A stretch of 30,038 nucleotides of DNA from Stentor coeruleus (GCA_001970955.1 MPUH01000906.1:1-30038), one strand, 5' to 3'; counted from the first letter of the stretch, positions 1 to 9,779 are shown. The notes: generated from the letters alone by a model not told the origin. Numbers and translations are program-made.

Positions 1-1191
1 AAATTGAACAGAATATTTGATTTGATAAACAAATTGTAAATCAGGTCATTTTGTAATGAACATTTTTTGTGTGTTTATATATTAAGCTTTTAGTTATTTT
101 CAGATGAAAGGAAATATTAAATAAATTGGTTAATACAATGGGAATTATATTATTTAACTTCTGACTACTGCTTTTTACTCATAAAAGCTAGTTAGTAATA
201 ATAAAAACCTATCAAATAAGTTTTCTTAAAATATATATATAGACATTTTCATAGTTAGTTTTAAGTAAAAATTACGAATACTGAAAAACCTTTAAATTTT
301 TTCTAATACCTTTATTTCTACACTCAACACTCACAAATATATATTTTGATATGCAAATGTATATACCTATTAATATATAGTTGCATCTCCGCTATATCGA
401 GCTCTTTTTTCTGCCATTTTAAAAGACATAATTTAATACTATCTCAGCTAATCAGTTTCCACAGAACCAGTGTAAAATACTAATTCCATTCAATTTTTCG
501 CAGATCTTACTCAGTTGACATTGTTTTATGTTTCACATATAAAATTCTCTTGGTAGAAATTCCTAGAAAAGCTCTTTTTCATTGCATTTACAAAAAATCA
601 TTAGGATTAGATAAATAAATCGTTTCTTTATATGTTTTCCATCAAGTCTTTATCGATTCCTTTAGATTTCCATGCATTTTTTATAAACCTAATATCAAAT
701 TTTTAAAAACTCACTAAGCGAGCATTTGATACTTAAAAATATTAATTCTAGCCTTGGCTTCAAGTTCTATAGACTTCAGTACTATTTTTCATCACGAACT
801 AACATGCTCGATCGTTTGTGGTTATTCAAAAAAAAGTTCATATTTTAAAATGTCACACTTATAAAAGCCTAATTGTGTTAGTCTAAAATACCCACACCAA
901 TCGATTTCCAATTTCTTTAGAAAGAACTTATAGCAGATGATGCGTCTTTAAAAACCCTTGAATAGGTTTTTCCATTCAAACTTAACAATCACAATTGTTT
1001 ATTCAGAAAAAAAAAAGTTTCCCTTGAATTTATTTAATCATCAATTAGATCATCAGACTAAGTTAATTTTACAAGTATCTGCAAATAAACCATAAAAAAT
1101 CCATCCAAAGTACCCTTAAACTTTATATTAAACCCCTTACTAGTTGACTAATTTAAGTAATTCATAATCTCTATTACCCTTATAAAAATAA
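1..1191. other. Intergenic, no gene recognised
   Basis: About 1.2 kb of AT-rich sequence with no convincing reading frame on either strand, no tRNA-like box and no repeat. The last 200 bases before position 1192 are poor in G on the + strand, as in the 5' flanks of other + genes here, so the promoter and leader of the next gene probably lie there. Confidence 0.6.
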
Positions 1192-1731
1192 ATGGCTGGC
1201 AAATCGTTTTTAATTCTTTTACCTTTACTCGTCCTATCCCAAGGTTTTGGTAACTCTGGCGACAGAAGCTATAGCAGAGGGAGTGACCAAACAATGATAA
1301 ACTGTATGTCTGAAGCTCCAATCATTGAATCGCTTATTTTAAGACCCCTCGACTATGCAATTGCTGTACATGTCGAAATCTTTTTTGAATTCATATTCAA
1401 CCCGTTTTGGGGAAAACTTTCTGAATAGTTCACCACATGCGATGGAGTTTTATCAGTTACAGATGTAGAAGGACTATACACAGAATTCCCTACTGTTGAT
1501 TGGGTATTCGAATTTATTGATGAAGTTTACTATATAAATGATGATGAATATCCTCAACAAAGCATACTAGAAACTCCTGAATATGACAATTGTATGCATG
1601 CTGTCGAAGGTTTAGCTATAAGACTTCTTGAACTTAAAGCAGCGATTGAAATAGATGATAAGCAGAGAGTTGTAGATATTGTATACACATTTAGCGATGT
1701 TAAAGAATCTTTGAAAAGTGTGTACCCTTAG
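1192..1731 (+). CDS. Small secreted-type protein interrupted by an in-frame TAG
   Basis: I do not recognise the family. The frame opens with ATG and a signal-peptide-like stretch (MAGKSFLILLPLLVLSQGF), runs 78 codons to a TAG at 1426-1428, then stays open in the same frame for another 100 codons to TAG at 1729-1731. The second half reads as ordinary protein (for example TTCDGVLSVTDVEGLYTEF), with acidic and aromatic residues and scattered Cys. No 15- or 16-nt GT...AG intron can remove the internal TAG: the nearest candidates (1404-1428, 25 nt; 1428-1447, 20 nt) break the frame. Other genes here end in TAG, so simple reassignment is unlikely. It may be a recent pseudogene, a sequencing error or a readthrough case. 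The secreted role is inferred from the N-terminus only. Confidence 0.5.
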
Positions 1732-1924
1732 ATTTAGTAATAGATTTACTTAGTTTCTTTTAAAAATGCCTTTTCACTCTAGTTTTAAATTATCCAACTA
1801 TCTTAAAATCATTAAAATATCCTCATTATTCTATCTTACATATAAAACCATTAAATTTTATAAAAGCTCTAAAGTTCCATTTTTATTATACCTTAATGCA
1901 ACATATCAAATATAAAAATCTTAC

Positions 1925-2911
1925 CTAAGATTTATTTTCTTCACTTTTAAGGAGCTTCTCATGTGCTTGGAAGATCTGCTTAACCCCATCTTTGAATATA
2001 TCAATATTATAGTCAATCAAGTTCTGCCTATCAAAATTATCTTCTTTAACTAAGCAAACCAAAGCAAGCATATGCTCAATTTCCCTTAAATACAAAGTTA
2101 AACCTGAGTCAAGTTTTATAACCGAAGTGCTTTTTCTATCAAAAGCAGAAGCTACATTATCATTTCCTGATATTCTAAATACACCTTACCCATAAATGCA
2201 TGATACATCAATAACAACATCAATCATATCAGCACAAAGTTCATAAGAAATAAGGTCAACTGGTGTAGAATCTGTAGCTATATAAAGTTTGTTTATAACA
2301 TCGAAAAGATAAACTTTGTCTATTCGGCAATAGTTCATAAGATTGTCAAGCATGTTTTGTATATAATTAACTTGTGGGCTTACTTTTATGAGGATTTTCG
2401 AAAGGGCTTCGAATATTGATAGGTCGTAAATACTTGTCAAAAAAAATCCAGGCTCAGGAAGCTTGCGTTCTTGAATATCTGCCTTGAGAAGGTAGGAAAC
2501 TCCATTCTGGGCTTCTAATTTCAAGTCTTCAGTCACAAACATATCCCCATCGATTTTGTGAATAAACATCTCAAACATGCAGTCTGGGTTGAAAGAATGA
2601 ACTTCTGTCACGATATTTATGAATTTTTCTAAGGGTTTGTTATAAGGTTGGTCTTGTGCATCGAGGATATATATGATCATTGCGCACTTGGATAGAATTT
2701 TACGGTCTTGGGTATTGATTTGGGATACTTCAAAAGAACCAGGAAAATCAACAAAGGTGTATTTGGTATAAGGGTTATTTTCAACTTTGATTTCTTCGAT
2801 TCGCGAAGTACTGTCGATAAAGAGAGTTTCGTTTGGGGACATTTTCTGAAACACGACTTTGAGAATAGAAGACTTCCCCACTTTTTTTGTGCCAAGGAGA
2901 GCAATTTGCAT
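1925..2911 (-). CDS. RagC/RagD-type small GTPase (Gtr2 family)
   Basis: Rag GTPases of the C/D class pair with RagA/B on the lysosome or vacuole and carry amino-acid signals to TORC1. Two exons (2190-2911 and 1925-2174) are joined across a 15-nt intron at 2175-2189, giving 323 residues. The P-loop GTKKVGKS is at residues 7-14, followed by the family-typical run FQKMSPNETLF. DFPG (switch II region) is at 55-58 and the base-recognition motif HKID at 118-121. The C-terminal half is the roadblock/longin-like dimerisation domain, with the stretch ATDSTPVD and then SYELCADMIDVVIDVSCIYG just before the intron; exon 2 completes this domain. Without splicing the frame would stop at codon 242, inside the domain. 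HKID rather than NKxD is normal for RagC/D. No RagA partner is in the window. Confidence 0.95.
2175..2189 (-). other. 15-nt intron in the RagC/D gene
   Basis: On the coding strand it reads GTAAGGTGTATTTAG, with A at position 10. Unspliced, it gives an immediate in-frame TAA. Splicing joins IYG to ISGNDN and restores the conserved C-terminal domain. Confidence 0.95.
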
Positions 2912-3605
2912 TTATATGGTTATTAGCTATAAAATGATAAATATTTTATTTATAGCTTATTAAAACTAGAAAATGTAGGAAAACTTTTTTGTACTGTTTT
3001 TTATTATGTTTTTATTTGTGAAGATAGTAATTTTTGTGCTTATTTTTTAATAGTTTATTGTAGTTAGGTTATTTTAGAAAAGGTTGATAGGATGTGGAAG
3101 ATAATTTTTAGATGGTTTTGCGCTGGATTGTAGTTTGCTTGATAAGTTAGATTATATAAAATTTTGTATATGCAAAGAGAAAAAGGAAGATAATATAATT
3201 TCTATATTTAGCTAAAGTTATTTTATTTATAATATACGTAGAATTGTAGGAGAGGTCTGATCATAAAAAGTTCAGAATTTATAGCCTTAAATTTGATCTT
3301 AGTTGAATGTTACTCTAAAATACTTATGTCTAAAAAATAGCATTTATGAATAACCTTAACTTAAATAATAACCTACCTAAACTATCTGGAGAATATCCTT
3401 AACCAACCACCTTCCAACATTAAAAACTTAAAGTCTATTCATAAAAATAAAATAAACACTGAAAGTGAAAATCAAATATTATATGACATACTAATCTAAT
3501 TTAAGCCAAATTTTTTTATTTCCTAAAACTTTTAAAAAAATCCCTAAATAAATAGCCAATCCATACAAAAAAACCAAAAAATCTATTTAAAAAACAAAAT
3601 CCTTC
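2912..3605. other. Intergenic with sharp strand-composition switch
   Basis: No gene seen. Positions 2930-3260 carry G but little C on the + strand (5' side of the RagC/D gene). From about 3360 to 3605 the sequence carries C but little G (3' side of the SAXO gene). A GCTGGAT word lies at 3122-3128. Confidence 0.6.
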
Positions 3606-4475
3606 TCAAGTTATTAAACCTTCTTTTTCCATAACTTTTCTTAAAACTCTATGGTCGATATCCCCAACAAAATCTTGATATGTGCTTTTATTAGTTGTCA
3701 CATAATGATTATCAACCGACTTCATTCTTGGAATAACATTATCAGGTTTATATCCTTGTTCTCTTTTACATTTTTTACTAAAGTCGACAAATTCTCTTCT
3801 ATTCGTAGTATCTTTAGCAAAAGCTGCCTTAGGGTCAATATGAGTATCTTTACCTTTTTTCACAGTCTCAGGTCTGGCAATTTTTGCATCTTCAGGGCTA
3901 AGTTGTACATAATTATCTCTATACGATGTTTTGCTGTTTAATTTAACTTCATCTGTTGTATGTTTTTCATGACTTTTCTTGACTATAAAAGTTATTCCAG
4001 AACCCCAGTTAACAAAATTATTAGCGTAGCTGGATTTCGCATTGAAAGGTGTTTTTGGTGGAGAATTAGGAACATGTCGAGAATAAGCATTTATAGAGCT
4101 GTTTAGATGAGGTTTATAACATTCGCTGTTTGTTGTTTCAAAATCGAAAGGGACTGATGAGAAAAAATTCCCTCGGTTTTTTGGAATTATGGTTTTTTCT
4201 GGAGATCGTTGCTGATAATTGCTCATATATTGTGAATTAAATGTAGATATAGGATAAGGGTCTGGGATTCCTGCAGATGGACATATATGCTTACCACAAG
4301 TGCATAATGGGCATAAACACTTACGTGTCAAGTGATCATTTTCTGATATTATTCCTATACTTGAACTATTTAAAGGACAATCAGTACTACTAATCCGTTG
4401 CCCTTTCCTCATATTCACAATCGCATCCTTGAAGATTTCCCTTTTCTTCAATGCAGCCTGTATACCAACTGACAT
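3606..4475 (-). CDS. SAXO/MAP6-related axonemal microtubule-stabilising protein
   Basis: SAXO (stabiliser of axonemal microtubules, formerly FAM154) proteins bind microtubules of cilia and basal bodies through short repeated Mn modules and carry a Cys-rich motif. Both marks are visible. The Cys cluster CLCPLCTCGKHICP is at residues 53-66. Downstream are spaced S/T-x-Y/F modules: KSSYANNFVNWG (about 147-158), KTSYRDNYVQLS (about 181-192), AAFAKDTTNRREFVDF (about 213-228) and NKSTYQDFVGD (about 258-268). Weaker copies occur around QYMSNYQQRSPEK and SSINAYSRHVPNSPPK. The protein has 289 residues and no intron. In animal SAXO1 the Cys motif sits at the extreme N-terminus; here about 52 residues precede it. 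The start is the first ATG, only 114 bp from the divergent F-box gene. A ciliary or cortical location is inferred from the family. Confidence 0.85.
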   Translation of the reverse strand: MSVGIQAALKKREIFKDAIVNMRKGQRISSTDCPLNSSSIGIISENDHLTRKCLCPLCTCGKHICPSAGIPDPYPISTFNSQYMSNYQQRSPEKTIIPKNRGNFFSSVPFDFETTNSECYKPHLNSSINAYSRHVPNSPPKTPFNAKSSYANNFVNWGSGITFIVKKSHEKHTTDEVKLNSKTSYRDNYVQLSPEDAKIARPETVKKGKDTHIDPKAAFAKDTTNRREFVDFSKKCKREQGYKPDNVIPRMKSVDNHYVTTNKSTYQDFVGDIDHRVLRKVMEKEGLIT

Positions 4476-4589
4476 AATTACTAATATCCTTCTATATATA
4501 AAAAATATATATACCTAAAAATTTTTAACTAATCAATATACTTCAATTTTATACAAGAATCTTTAATTTTAACACAAAGTCTATAAAAA
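4476..4589. promoter_or_regulatory. Short bidirectional promoter region
   Basis: Only 114 bases separate the start codons of the divergent SAXO (-) and F-box/WD40 (+) genes, so both promoters and both 5' leaders must fit here. The sequence is AT-rich with a TA-repeat run near 4490-4515. No specific element is identified. Confidence 0.45.
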
Positions 4590-5921
4590 ATGCCCCTAAT
4601 CAAAATTTCAGCTAATGTTTTATCAGTCATCCTATCTTTCTTAGATGCAAAAGAAATCGGAAGGCTCAGCCTAGTAAATAAGCTTTTTAACAAAGCTGGG
4701 GGAATGAATCATGTTTGGAAAGGCTTATGTATGAAAAGGTGGCTGTTTACAAGACTTGAAGGGACTTGGAAGTAAGAATAATATAGACAATCATTTGTGA
4801 GAAAGTTTTTGACTGGAGAAAGAATGCTTAGAGGCAATGCGAAAGACTATAAAATGGTCCCTTGTCGTGGACATACAAGCCATATTATTGATCTTTTATG
4901 TGTAAAAGAGAAATTTGTTTCATTGTAAGGTTGAGTTAGGTCAGTTAACGGAGAAGTTTTTGTCTGGGCTTATCCTGAATACATCCCAATTAGGCTTGAT
5001 TCGATGTATATTGGTAAATTGAATGTATTTCAGGACAAGCTTATGGTCACAACTTCAGACGGGATACTTCAGCTCTGGGAACTAGATTACATGAATTTAG
5101 AATTTTCGCATCAGTTCAGACTAGAAGAAACAAGAATTTGCACATGGGATAACTGGATTTGTATTGTAGGAGTAACTTTTGGTGTAATTACAGGAATTGC
5201 AATCAACATCATAACAAAAAAAATCTGTGAAGCTAACTACACTCAAAGAGCATTTCCTGAGCATATAACTTCTCAATCAATCACAGCAAATAATTCTACT
5301 CTCTACTGTGGCTTTGCAAATTCCGTCATCCTTTGGAACTGGAAAAATGACACCATTCGTAACTTATAAACAGAATCTTTTTCTTTAATAGGAAACTCAA
5401 TATGCAATCTCCATACAATAAACAATAAAATAATTTGTTTCCGGCAAAATTGTATAGAAACTTATACTTTATCATTTGAAAAACTCAAGTCTAAAATTGT
5501 TACATTAAATCAGAACTTATCAGGAATCCATGATTTTAATGGCATAAAAGTTGTTGCTTATTTTGTACAAGAGTATGATTATAGGTTTGGAGGAAATAAT
5601 ACAGGAAGAGTTGAACTTGCTGATTTGAATACTTTAGATGTGGTTGCGACTATTCAGATGAAAAGTGTTATAAATTCACTGTTTTTTAATGCTTATCATT
5701 TTATTGTAGGGACAGTGAATAATTCTATACATGTGCATGAGACTAAGGATGGAGTTGAGAAATATGTTTTGCTAGGAGGAAGTATGAATCCTAAAACAAT
5801 GCCTAAATCATTTGTACCTCATCCAACTTTATCAGGATGCAGCAAAGTTCTAATCGACAATGAAAGAATCGTTGGAGTTTTTGGAAATCTCATTAGAATC
5901 TACCACTTTGATTTAGACTAG
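4590..5921 (+). CDS. F-box / WD40-repeat protein
   Basis: F-box proteins of this layout are substrate receptors of SCF ubiquitin ligases: the F-box binds Skp1 and the WD40 propeller binds the target. Four exons (4590-4771, 4787-4924, 4940-5358, 5374-5921) join across three 15-nt introns into 428 residues. Residues 3 to about 50 form an F-box (ANVLSVILSFLDAKEIGRLS, then LFNKAGGMNHVWKGLCMKRW). WD-type strands follow: RGHTSHIIDLL with the GH at 89-90, then VNGEVFVWAYPEY, TSDGILQLWELDYM, FANSVILWNWKND and VGTVNNSIHVHETKDG. The C-terminus ends on a strand-like segment (NERIVGVFGNLIRIYHF). The repeats are divergent, with few complete GH...WD pairs. The substrate is unknown. All four pieces agree in phase, which supports the gene model strongly. 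Confidence 0.9.
4772..4786 (+). other. 15-nt intron 1 of the F-box/WD40 gene
   Basis: GTAAGAATAATATAG, with A at position 10. Unspliced, it gives an in-frame TAA. Splicing joins EGTWK to QSFVRKFL. Confidence 0.95.
4925..4939 (+). other. 15-nt intron 2 of the F-box/WD40 gene
   Basis: GTAAGGTTGAGTTAG, with A at position 10. Unspliced, it gives an in-frame TAA. Splicing joins KFVSL to SVNGEVFVW within a WD repeat. Confidence 0.95.
5359..5373 (+). other. 15-nt intron 3 of the F-box/WD40 gene
   Basis: GTAACTTATAAACAG, with A at position 10. It is the only confident intron here ending in CAG rather than TAG. It contains an in-frame TAA when retained. Splicing gives WKNDTIQSFSLIGNS. Confidence 0.9.
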
Positions 5922-6225
5922 ATTAGTTATGCTTAATCATTTCTATAAAAAATTCATTTTCATAATTTATCACAGCATAATCAATATTCACTAATAAATA
6001 AATCCTTTATAAAAAATCTTATGACAAGACTTAAAATCATATAACACAATCACATATAAATCTAAGCAATTTTTTTATAAAACTCTTATTACAAACTACA
6101 ATTTTAAAGCCAACCCTTCTTTTTTTTTTCATTGCAATTAGCATACATCTATATAAAAATATATCATTTATCAAATTTTTCTTATGGTTTTATAACTAAT
6201 TTCATGATTATTTATATTTTTTTCA
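5922..6225. other. Convergent intergenic region
   Basis: About 300 bases between the 3' ends of the F-box/WD40 gene and the following minus-strand gene. AT-rich, with C exceeding G on the + strand and a T-run at 6120-6130. No gene or terminator structure recognised. Confidence 0.5.
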
Positions 6226-6834
6226 CTACCTATCTCGTGATTTTGGATTAATATAATTTTCAAGTATTTTTGATGTTAAGTTATGAAAAGATTTAGCTAG
6301 AGTTCCATCAATATAATTTGTTTCTATTTTATCAGGTTGATGTTTGACAGTTGATTCATTTTTGAAAAACGAGCCATGCTTTGAATTTTTTGTGCTGTTT
6401 GTTCTTGTTTTAATAGTTTTAGCAGAGTTTAACCGTAGTTTATCTTTTTTGTCTAAGCAGATTTCAAGTTCTAAATGTTTTGCTCTTGGAGTACTTCGTT
6501 GGATTTGTGGTTTTACTAAAAGAATTTGACTTTTTCTTTTGCGCTTAAAAGGTTTTTGTTCAGATTTTTTATCTTTTGTTGGATGAATAGGGTTGTTTAT
6601 ATGTTGTATATCTTCTTCAGTATGCTTATTATTAGCCTTCTCATCATTATCGCAATTTTTTTTTATAGTTTTTTTTTCTATTTTGCTTCCATGACATATC
6701 TTTTCCAATGTGTTCATAGAATAAATTCCACATTTCAAAGTTTTTTTTAGCACTTCACACCACTCTTCTGTAGGGTACTGCTTTAAAAACTGCTCAATAG
6801 TTGGATCTTTTATAAGTCCTTTTAAATTTTCCAT
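6226..6834 (-). CDS. Basic, lysine-rich protein of unknown function
   Basis: A 202-residue intact ORF that I cannot assign to a family. The first 55 residues look folded and alpha-helical (DPTIEQFLKQYPTEEWCEVLK, then CGIYSMNTLEKIC), including Trp and Cys residues. The rest is low-complexity, rich in Lys, Asn, Ser and Thr, with a strongly basic patch (PFKRKRK, about residues 94-100) that could be a nuclear-localisation or nucleic-acid-contact segment. It starts only 37 bases past the stop of the coiled-coil gene on the same strand, with no usable intron between them, so it is modelled as separate. The sense strand is supported by amino-acid composition; two shorter ORFs opposite it are shadows. 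Confidence 0.75.
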   Translation of the reverse strand: MENLKGLIKDPTIEQFLKQYPTEEWCEVLKKTLKCGIYSMNTLEKICHGSKIEKKTIKKNCDNDEKANNKHTEEDIQHINNPIHPTKDKKSEQKPFKRKRKSQILLVKPQIQRSTPRAKHLELEICLDKKDKLRLNSAKTIKTRTNSTKNSKHGSFFKNESTVKHQPDKIETNYIDGTLAKSFHNLTSKILENYINPKSRDR

Positions 6835-6871
6835 TTATAACGAAGCATACTAATAATATTTTTTAGTTTAC

Positions 6872-8626
6872 TTAATGTTCTTTCAATTCAGCTAATTCAT
6901 TTTCTTTAGCCCTTAAAGATTTTTTGCAGTCTCTAAGTTCTTTACGTAAATCAGAAATCTCATCTTGCGACCGGGTATTCTCTTCAGAAACTTGAACAAG
7001 TTTCTGATTAATAGTTGCTATAGTATTTTTCAAATTGATTATTTCAATATCTTTGTCAGAATTGCTTTTAAGCATCCCATCAAGCATCTCAGATTTTTTC
7101 TCATAACTTTTATTAACACTTTCAAGTTTTTTCTCTATAAATTTCTTTTGATTTTCAGCTTCACTCAAAACTTCAGTTAATTTTTTAATACTTTCTAATG
7201 ATTCATCTTTAGCTTTTTTGTTTTCATTAATACTTATCAGCCTTATATCTTTTTTTATCTCACTAAACCCAATTGCAAGTTCAATTTTACCTAAAAACAC
7301 ATTAAATCTTTCAATCAAATCCAAACCTACACTTTCATGAAACTTTTCTGATATATTATCTAAACGGTTTTTTATATCATTTTCGCTATGAGGTAGATTT
7401 TTATGCATATCTTTAAGTTCATCCGAAATAAGTTCTTGGAATTTAAGATCGATTTCATCAAATTTCTCATCAATTATGTTAAGTTTTGTTGCTATTTCTA
7501 ACACTTTTTCATCTTGAACTGCTGCTGTTTTGATAAAAGTTTCCATCTTTTCTTGTAGTGCTTCAATTGTTTTTGACATGGTATTTTCATTAATGTCTTT
7601 ATGTTTTAAAGCTTCTTTTATATAAACCCCAAAATCATTACTTTCTCTAGAAATTCTTCTAAAACGATTACATGCTGCTTGTTTCTGGTTTTCGGAGTTC
7701 AAAAAAAACAAGGAAATTTTTTCATCCAAGTTTTTCAGTTGTTCGGCCAAATGGTTTTTTTGTATCATTTGGGTTTTCATATTCTCGACTTCTTGAAGAG
7801 TTTTGATATAGTTTTTTAAAGATTCAGTTATATGAATATAAGTGTCTTTGTTTATTTCAAATGCTTGTAGGGATACAACATCGATATCAGCAGATATTTC
7901 ACAAGAACCAAACATTTTTTCTAATAAACTCGCATTATTTAGTGAAATTTTCGCATAATTTGAAAAAAACTCTTCAATTTCTTTTAACTTTAAAAACATG
8001 AAGTGGTCTTCGTTTAGTTTTGGTAAGGATTTTTCAATTTTCCCAATGTCTTTTTCTATTGCATGTAAGGATTTTAGTTTAGAGGTTATGCTTTCTAGAT
8101 CGTGTTTATGCATTTTGGGAATCAGGCTGAATTTGTATTTCATATCGGGCATTTCTTCGTTGTATATGCTGGTTTCTTCAAGAAGTGAACTTATTAATTC
8201 TATACGTTCATCGATTTCTGAGTATTTATCATTAGCAAAGTCACTAAGATTTTTGCAGTTATCTTCTGATTTCTTTGAAATTTTCTTTTGGAACTCACTT
8301 ACTTCAGCACGGATTTTGAGGTATTTTCGTAGTTTTTCTTCTGGTTTTAAATTTGAAAGTTCTGATACCTGCAAGCTAAATTTTTTAAAGAGATCTGAAT
8401 CAAAAGCACATATAAAACATAAAGACTCCAAAACTTTTACCGTATTGTACTGGTCTTTATCTATGTATTTTATCATAGAAGATGTAGCAGCAGACCCAAA
8501 TGATTTGGTTTCTTCATTTTCACCACATTTTTCTTCATGGTTAACATCAAAGCTTTCAATAAGACTTGTCCCTCTTGAAGGGATATCTTTATTGCTATCC
8601 TCTTCTTTCGCAATGCAGCAACCCAT
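6872..8626 (-). CDS. Lipid-anchored (MGCC) long coiled-coil protein
   Basis: A 584-residue intact ORF. The N-terminus MGCCIAKEEDSNKD has Gly2 for N-myristoylation and Cys3/Cys4 for palmitoylation, a standard dual acylation signal for stable attachment to the inner face of a membrane. After a polar linker, residues from about 75 to the end are helical and rich in Lys, Glu, Leu and Ile with heptad spacing. The coiled coil is most regular from about residue 460 (IKKLTEVLSEAENQKKFIEK) to the C-terminus (LRAKENELAELKEH). No catalytic motif is seen. By inference it is a scaffold that tethers something to the plasma membrane or cortical alveoli. A 216-codon ORF on the opposite strand (7998-8648) is an antisense shadow. 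Confidence 0.88.
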   Translation of the reverse strand: MGCCIAKEEDSNKDIPSRGTSLIESFDVNHEEKCGENEETKSFGSAATSSMIKYIDKDQYNTVKVLESLCFICAFDSDLFKKFSLQVSELSNLKPEEKLRKYLKIRAEVSEFQKKISKKSEDNCKNLSDFANDKYSEIDERIELISSLLEETSIYNEEMPDMKYKFSLIPKMHKHDLESITSKLKSLHAIEKDIGKIEKSLPKLNEDHFMFLKLKEIEEFFSNYAKISLNNASLLEKMFGSCEISADIDVVSLQAFEINKDTYIHITESLKNYIKTLQEVENMKTQMIQKNHLAEQLKNLDEKISLFFLNSENQKQAACNRFRRISRESNDFGVYIKEALKHKDINENTMSKTIEALQEKMETFIKTAAVQDEKVLEIATKLNIIDEKFDEIDLKFQELISDELKDMHKNLPHSENDIKNRLDNISEKFHESVGLDLIERFNVFLGKIELAIGFSEIKKDIRLISINENKKAKDESLESIKKLTEVLSEAENQKKFIEKKLESVNKSYEKKSEMLDGMLKSNSDKDIEIINLKNTIATINQKLVQVSEENTRSQDEISDLRKELRDCKKSLRAKENELAELKEH

Positions 8627-9383
8627 TTTATATTTTATAAGAATTTGAGTTGAAAAAAAAGTAGTTTATGCTAATAAAAGTTGATTTCTAGGCTATTGGC
8701 TATATTTTATGAGATTAATTTTAAAAAAAAAGGTTTTATGTTTAGGTTGTTTATATCAGAATTATTGTTTATTATAGATTGCATATTTTTTTTCGTTTAG
8801 GATTTATTTAGAAAAATTGTGGTACAGCTTTAAAACTATTTCAAGATATATATAGATAATTAGAAGCACTTGAACTATACCCAAGTTAAAAAATTGCATA
8901 CAAAATTTTAGGCTTTTGAGTATTCTTTTATTCAACTATTTATACATAAAAATTTACTGAGAAAGTTAAAAAATAATCTAAATCGCATACCTACAACAAA
9001 CACAAAAATTTTAATTATTAATAAAAAAGTATTATCAAAGCAAATTCATTTATCTATCCGAATAAATCTTCTTCAGTTATTTCTAAAAATATATTCCTTA
9101 CCTTATATAAACTTCCTCAAAATTTGCTTACAAAATTCTTATCATAATCTCTAACACAATTTTATACATCAAAAAAACCAAAAACCCATATTTTCTATTC
9201 AAAGCATCACCCATTTAATCATTCATAAACATAATTTAATCTAAAAAAATGCACAAAAATCCTTCAAGTAATCAAACCTTCATAATAACACTCTAATTTA
9301 ATATCATCTCATTCAAAAATATACAAATCATACATCCTAAACCAAATAAGCACTTCAAATTTAATCTTTGAAACCCATCATAA
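8627..9383. other. Divergent intergenic region with composition switch
   Basis: About 760 bases between divergent genes. The left part (to about 8820) is G-bearing and C-poor on the + strand; from about 8960 to 9383 it is C-bearing and G-poor. Each side matches the 5' flank pattern of its adjacent gene. No gene recognised. Confidence 0.6.
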
Positions 9384-9779
9384 ATGGATTTAAAGCACGA
9401 CATATCATTCCAAAGGGCTTACAACTTCAAAAAACATCAAAAAAAACTTGAAGAAATCAAAAAATCCCCAACAAAACGACTTGACAATCACTTGCCTCCT
9501 ATATTTATAAACAAACGTCGTAGTCCGGGTTACAAAGGCTTATGGTGGAATTACAAAGTTAATAAAGAAAACATGATGCTTTTAGATAAGCTTATAAAGA
9601 TCAAAGAGAAAAAAAGACATCATATTAATTATGATAGAGGTCATAGTGTTGAACCTACTATACATGAAAGAGTTAAAAAATTAGATAACGAAACATCATT
9701 TAATCAATTGAATAATGCATCAACTGTATCATATAGACAGCTTGATAAGGTTAAAAAAAGACAAAGAGTTAAGTTGTAG
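9384..9779 (+). CDS. Small basic protein resembling CFAP97/hemingway family
   Basis: A 131-residue, highly basic protein. The segment from about residue 32 to 75 (KRLDNHLPPIFINKRRSPGY, then WWNYKVNKENMMLLDKLIKI) resembles the CFAP97 (KIAA1430, hemingway) domain, in which a Pro-Tyr segment precedes a helix carrying an asparagine followed by LL-x-K-hydrophobic. Members of that family are linked to cilia and flagella. The match is by eye and partial, so the assignment is tentative. The C-terminal 50 residues are charged and probably unstructured. It ends in TAG with no sign of a further exon. A plain basic microtubule- or nucleic-acid-binding protein is the alternative. Confidence 0.6.
   Translation: MDLKHDISFQRAYNFKKHQKKLEEIKKSPTKRLDNHLPPIFINKRRSPGYKGLWWNYKVNKENMMLLDKLIKIKEKKRHHINYDRGHSVEPTIHERVKKLDNETSFNQLNNASTVSYRQLDKVKKRQRVKL

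Noticed and set aside
1250..1265. Possible 16-nt intron in the small secreted ORF
   Set aside because: It has GT...AG ends but no A near the branch position, ends CAG, and would shift the frame away from the long downstream open stretch.
7998..8648. 216-codon ORF on the + strand
   Set aside because: Lies wholly opposite the MGCC coiled-coil gene. Its Ser/Phe/Leu-rich translation is what an antisense reading of Lys/Glu-rich codons gives.
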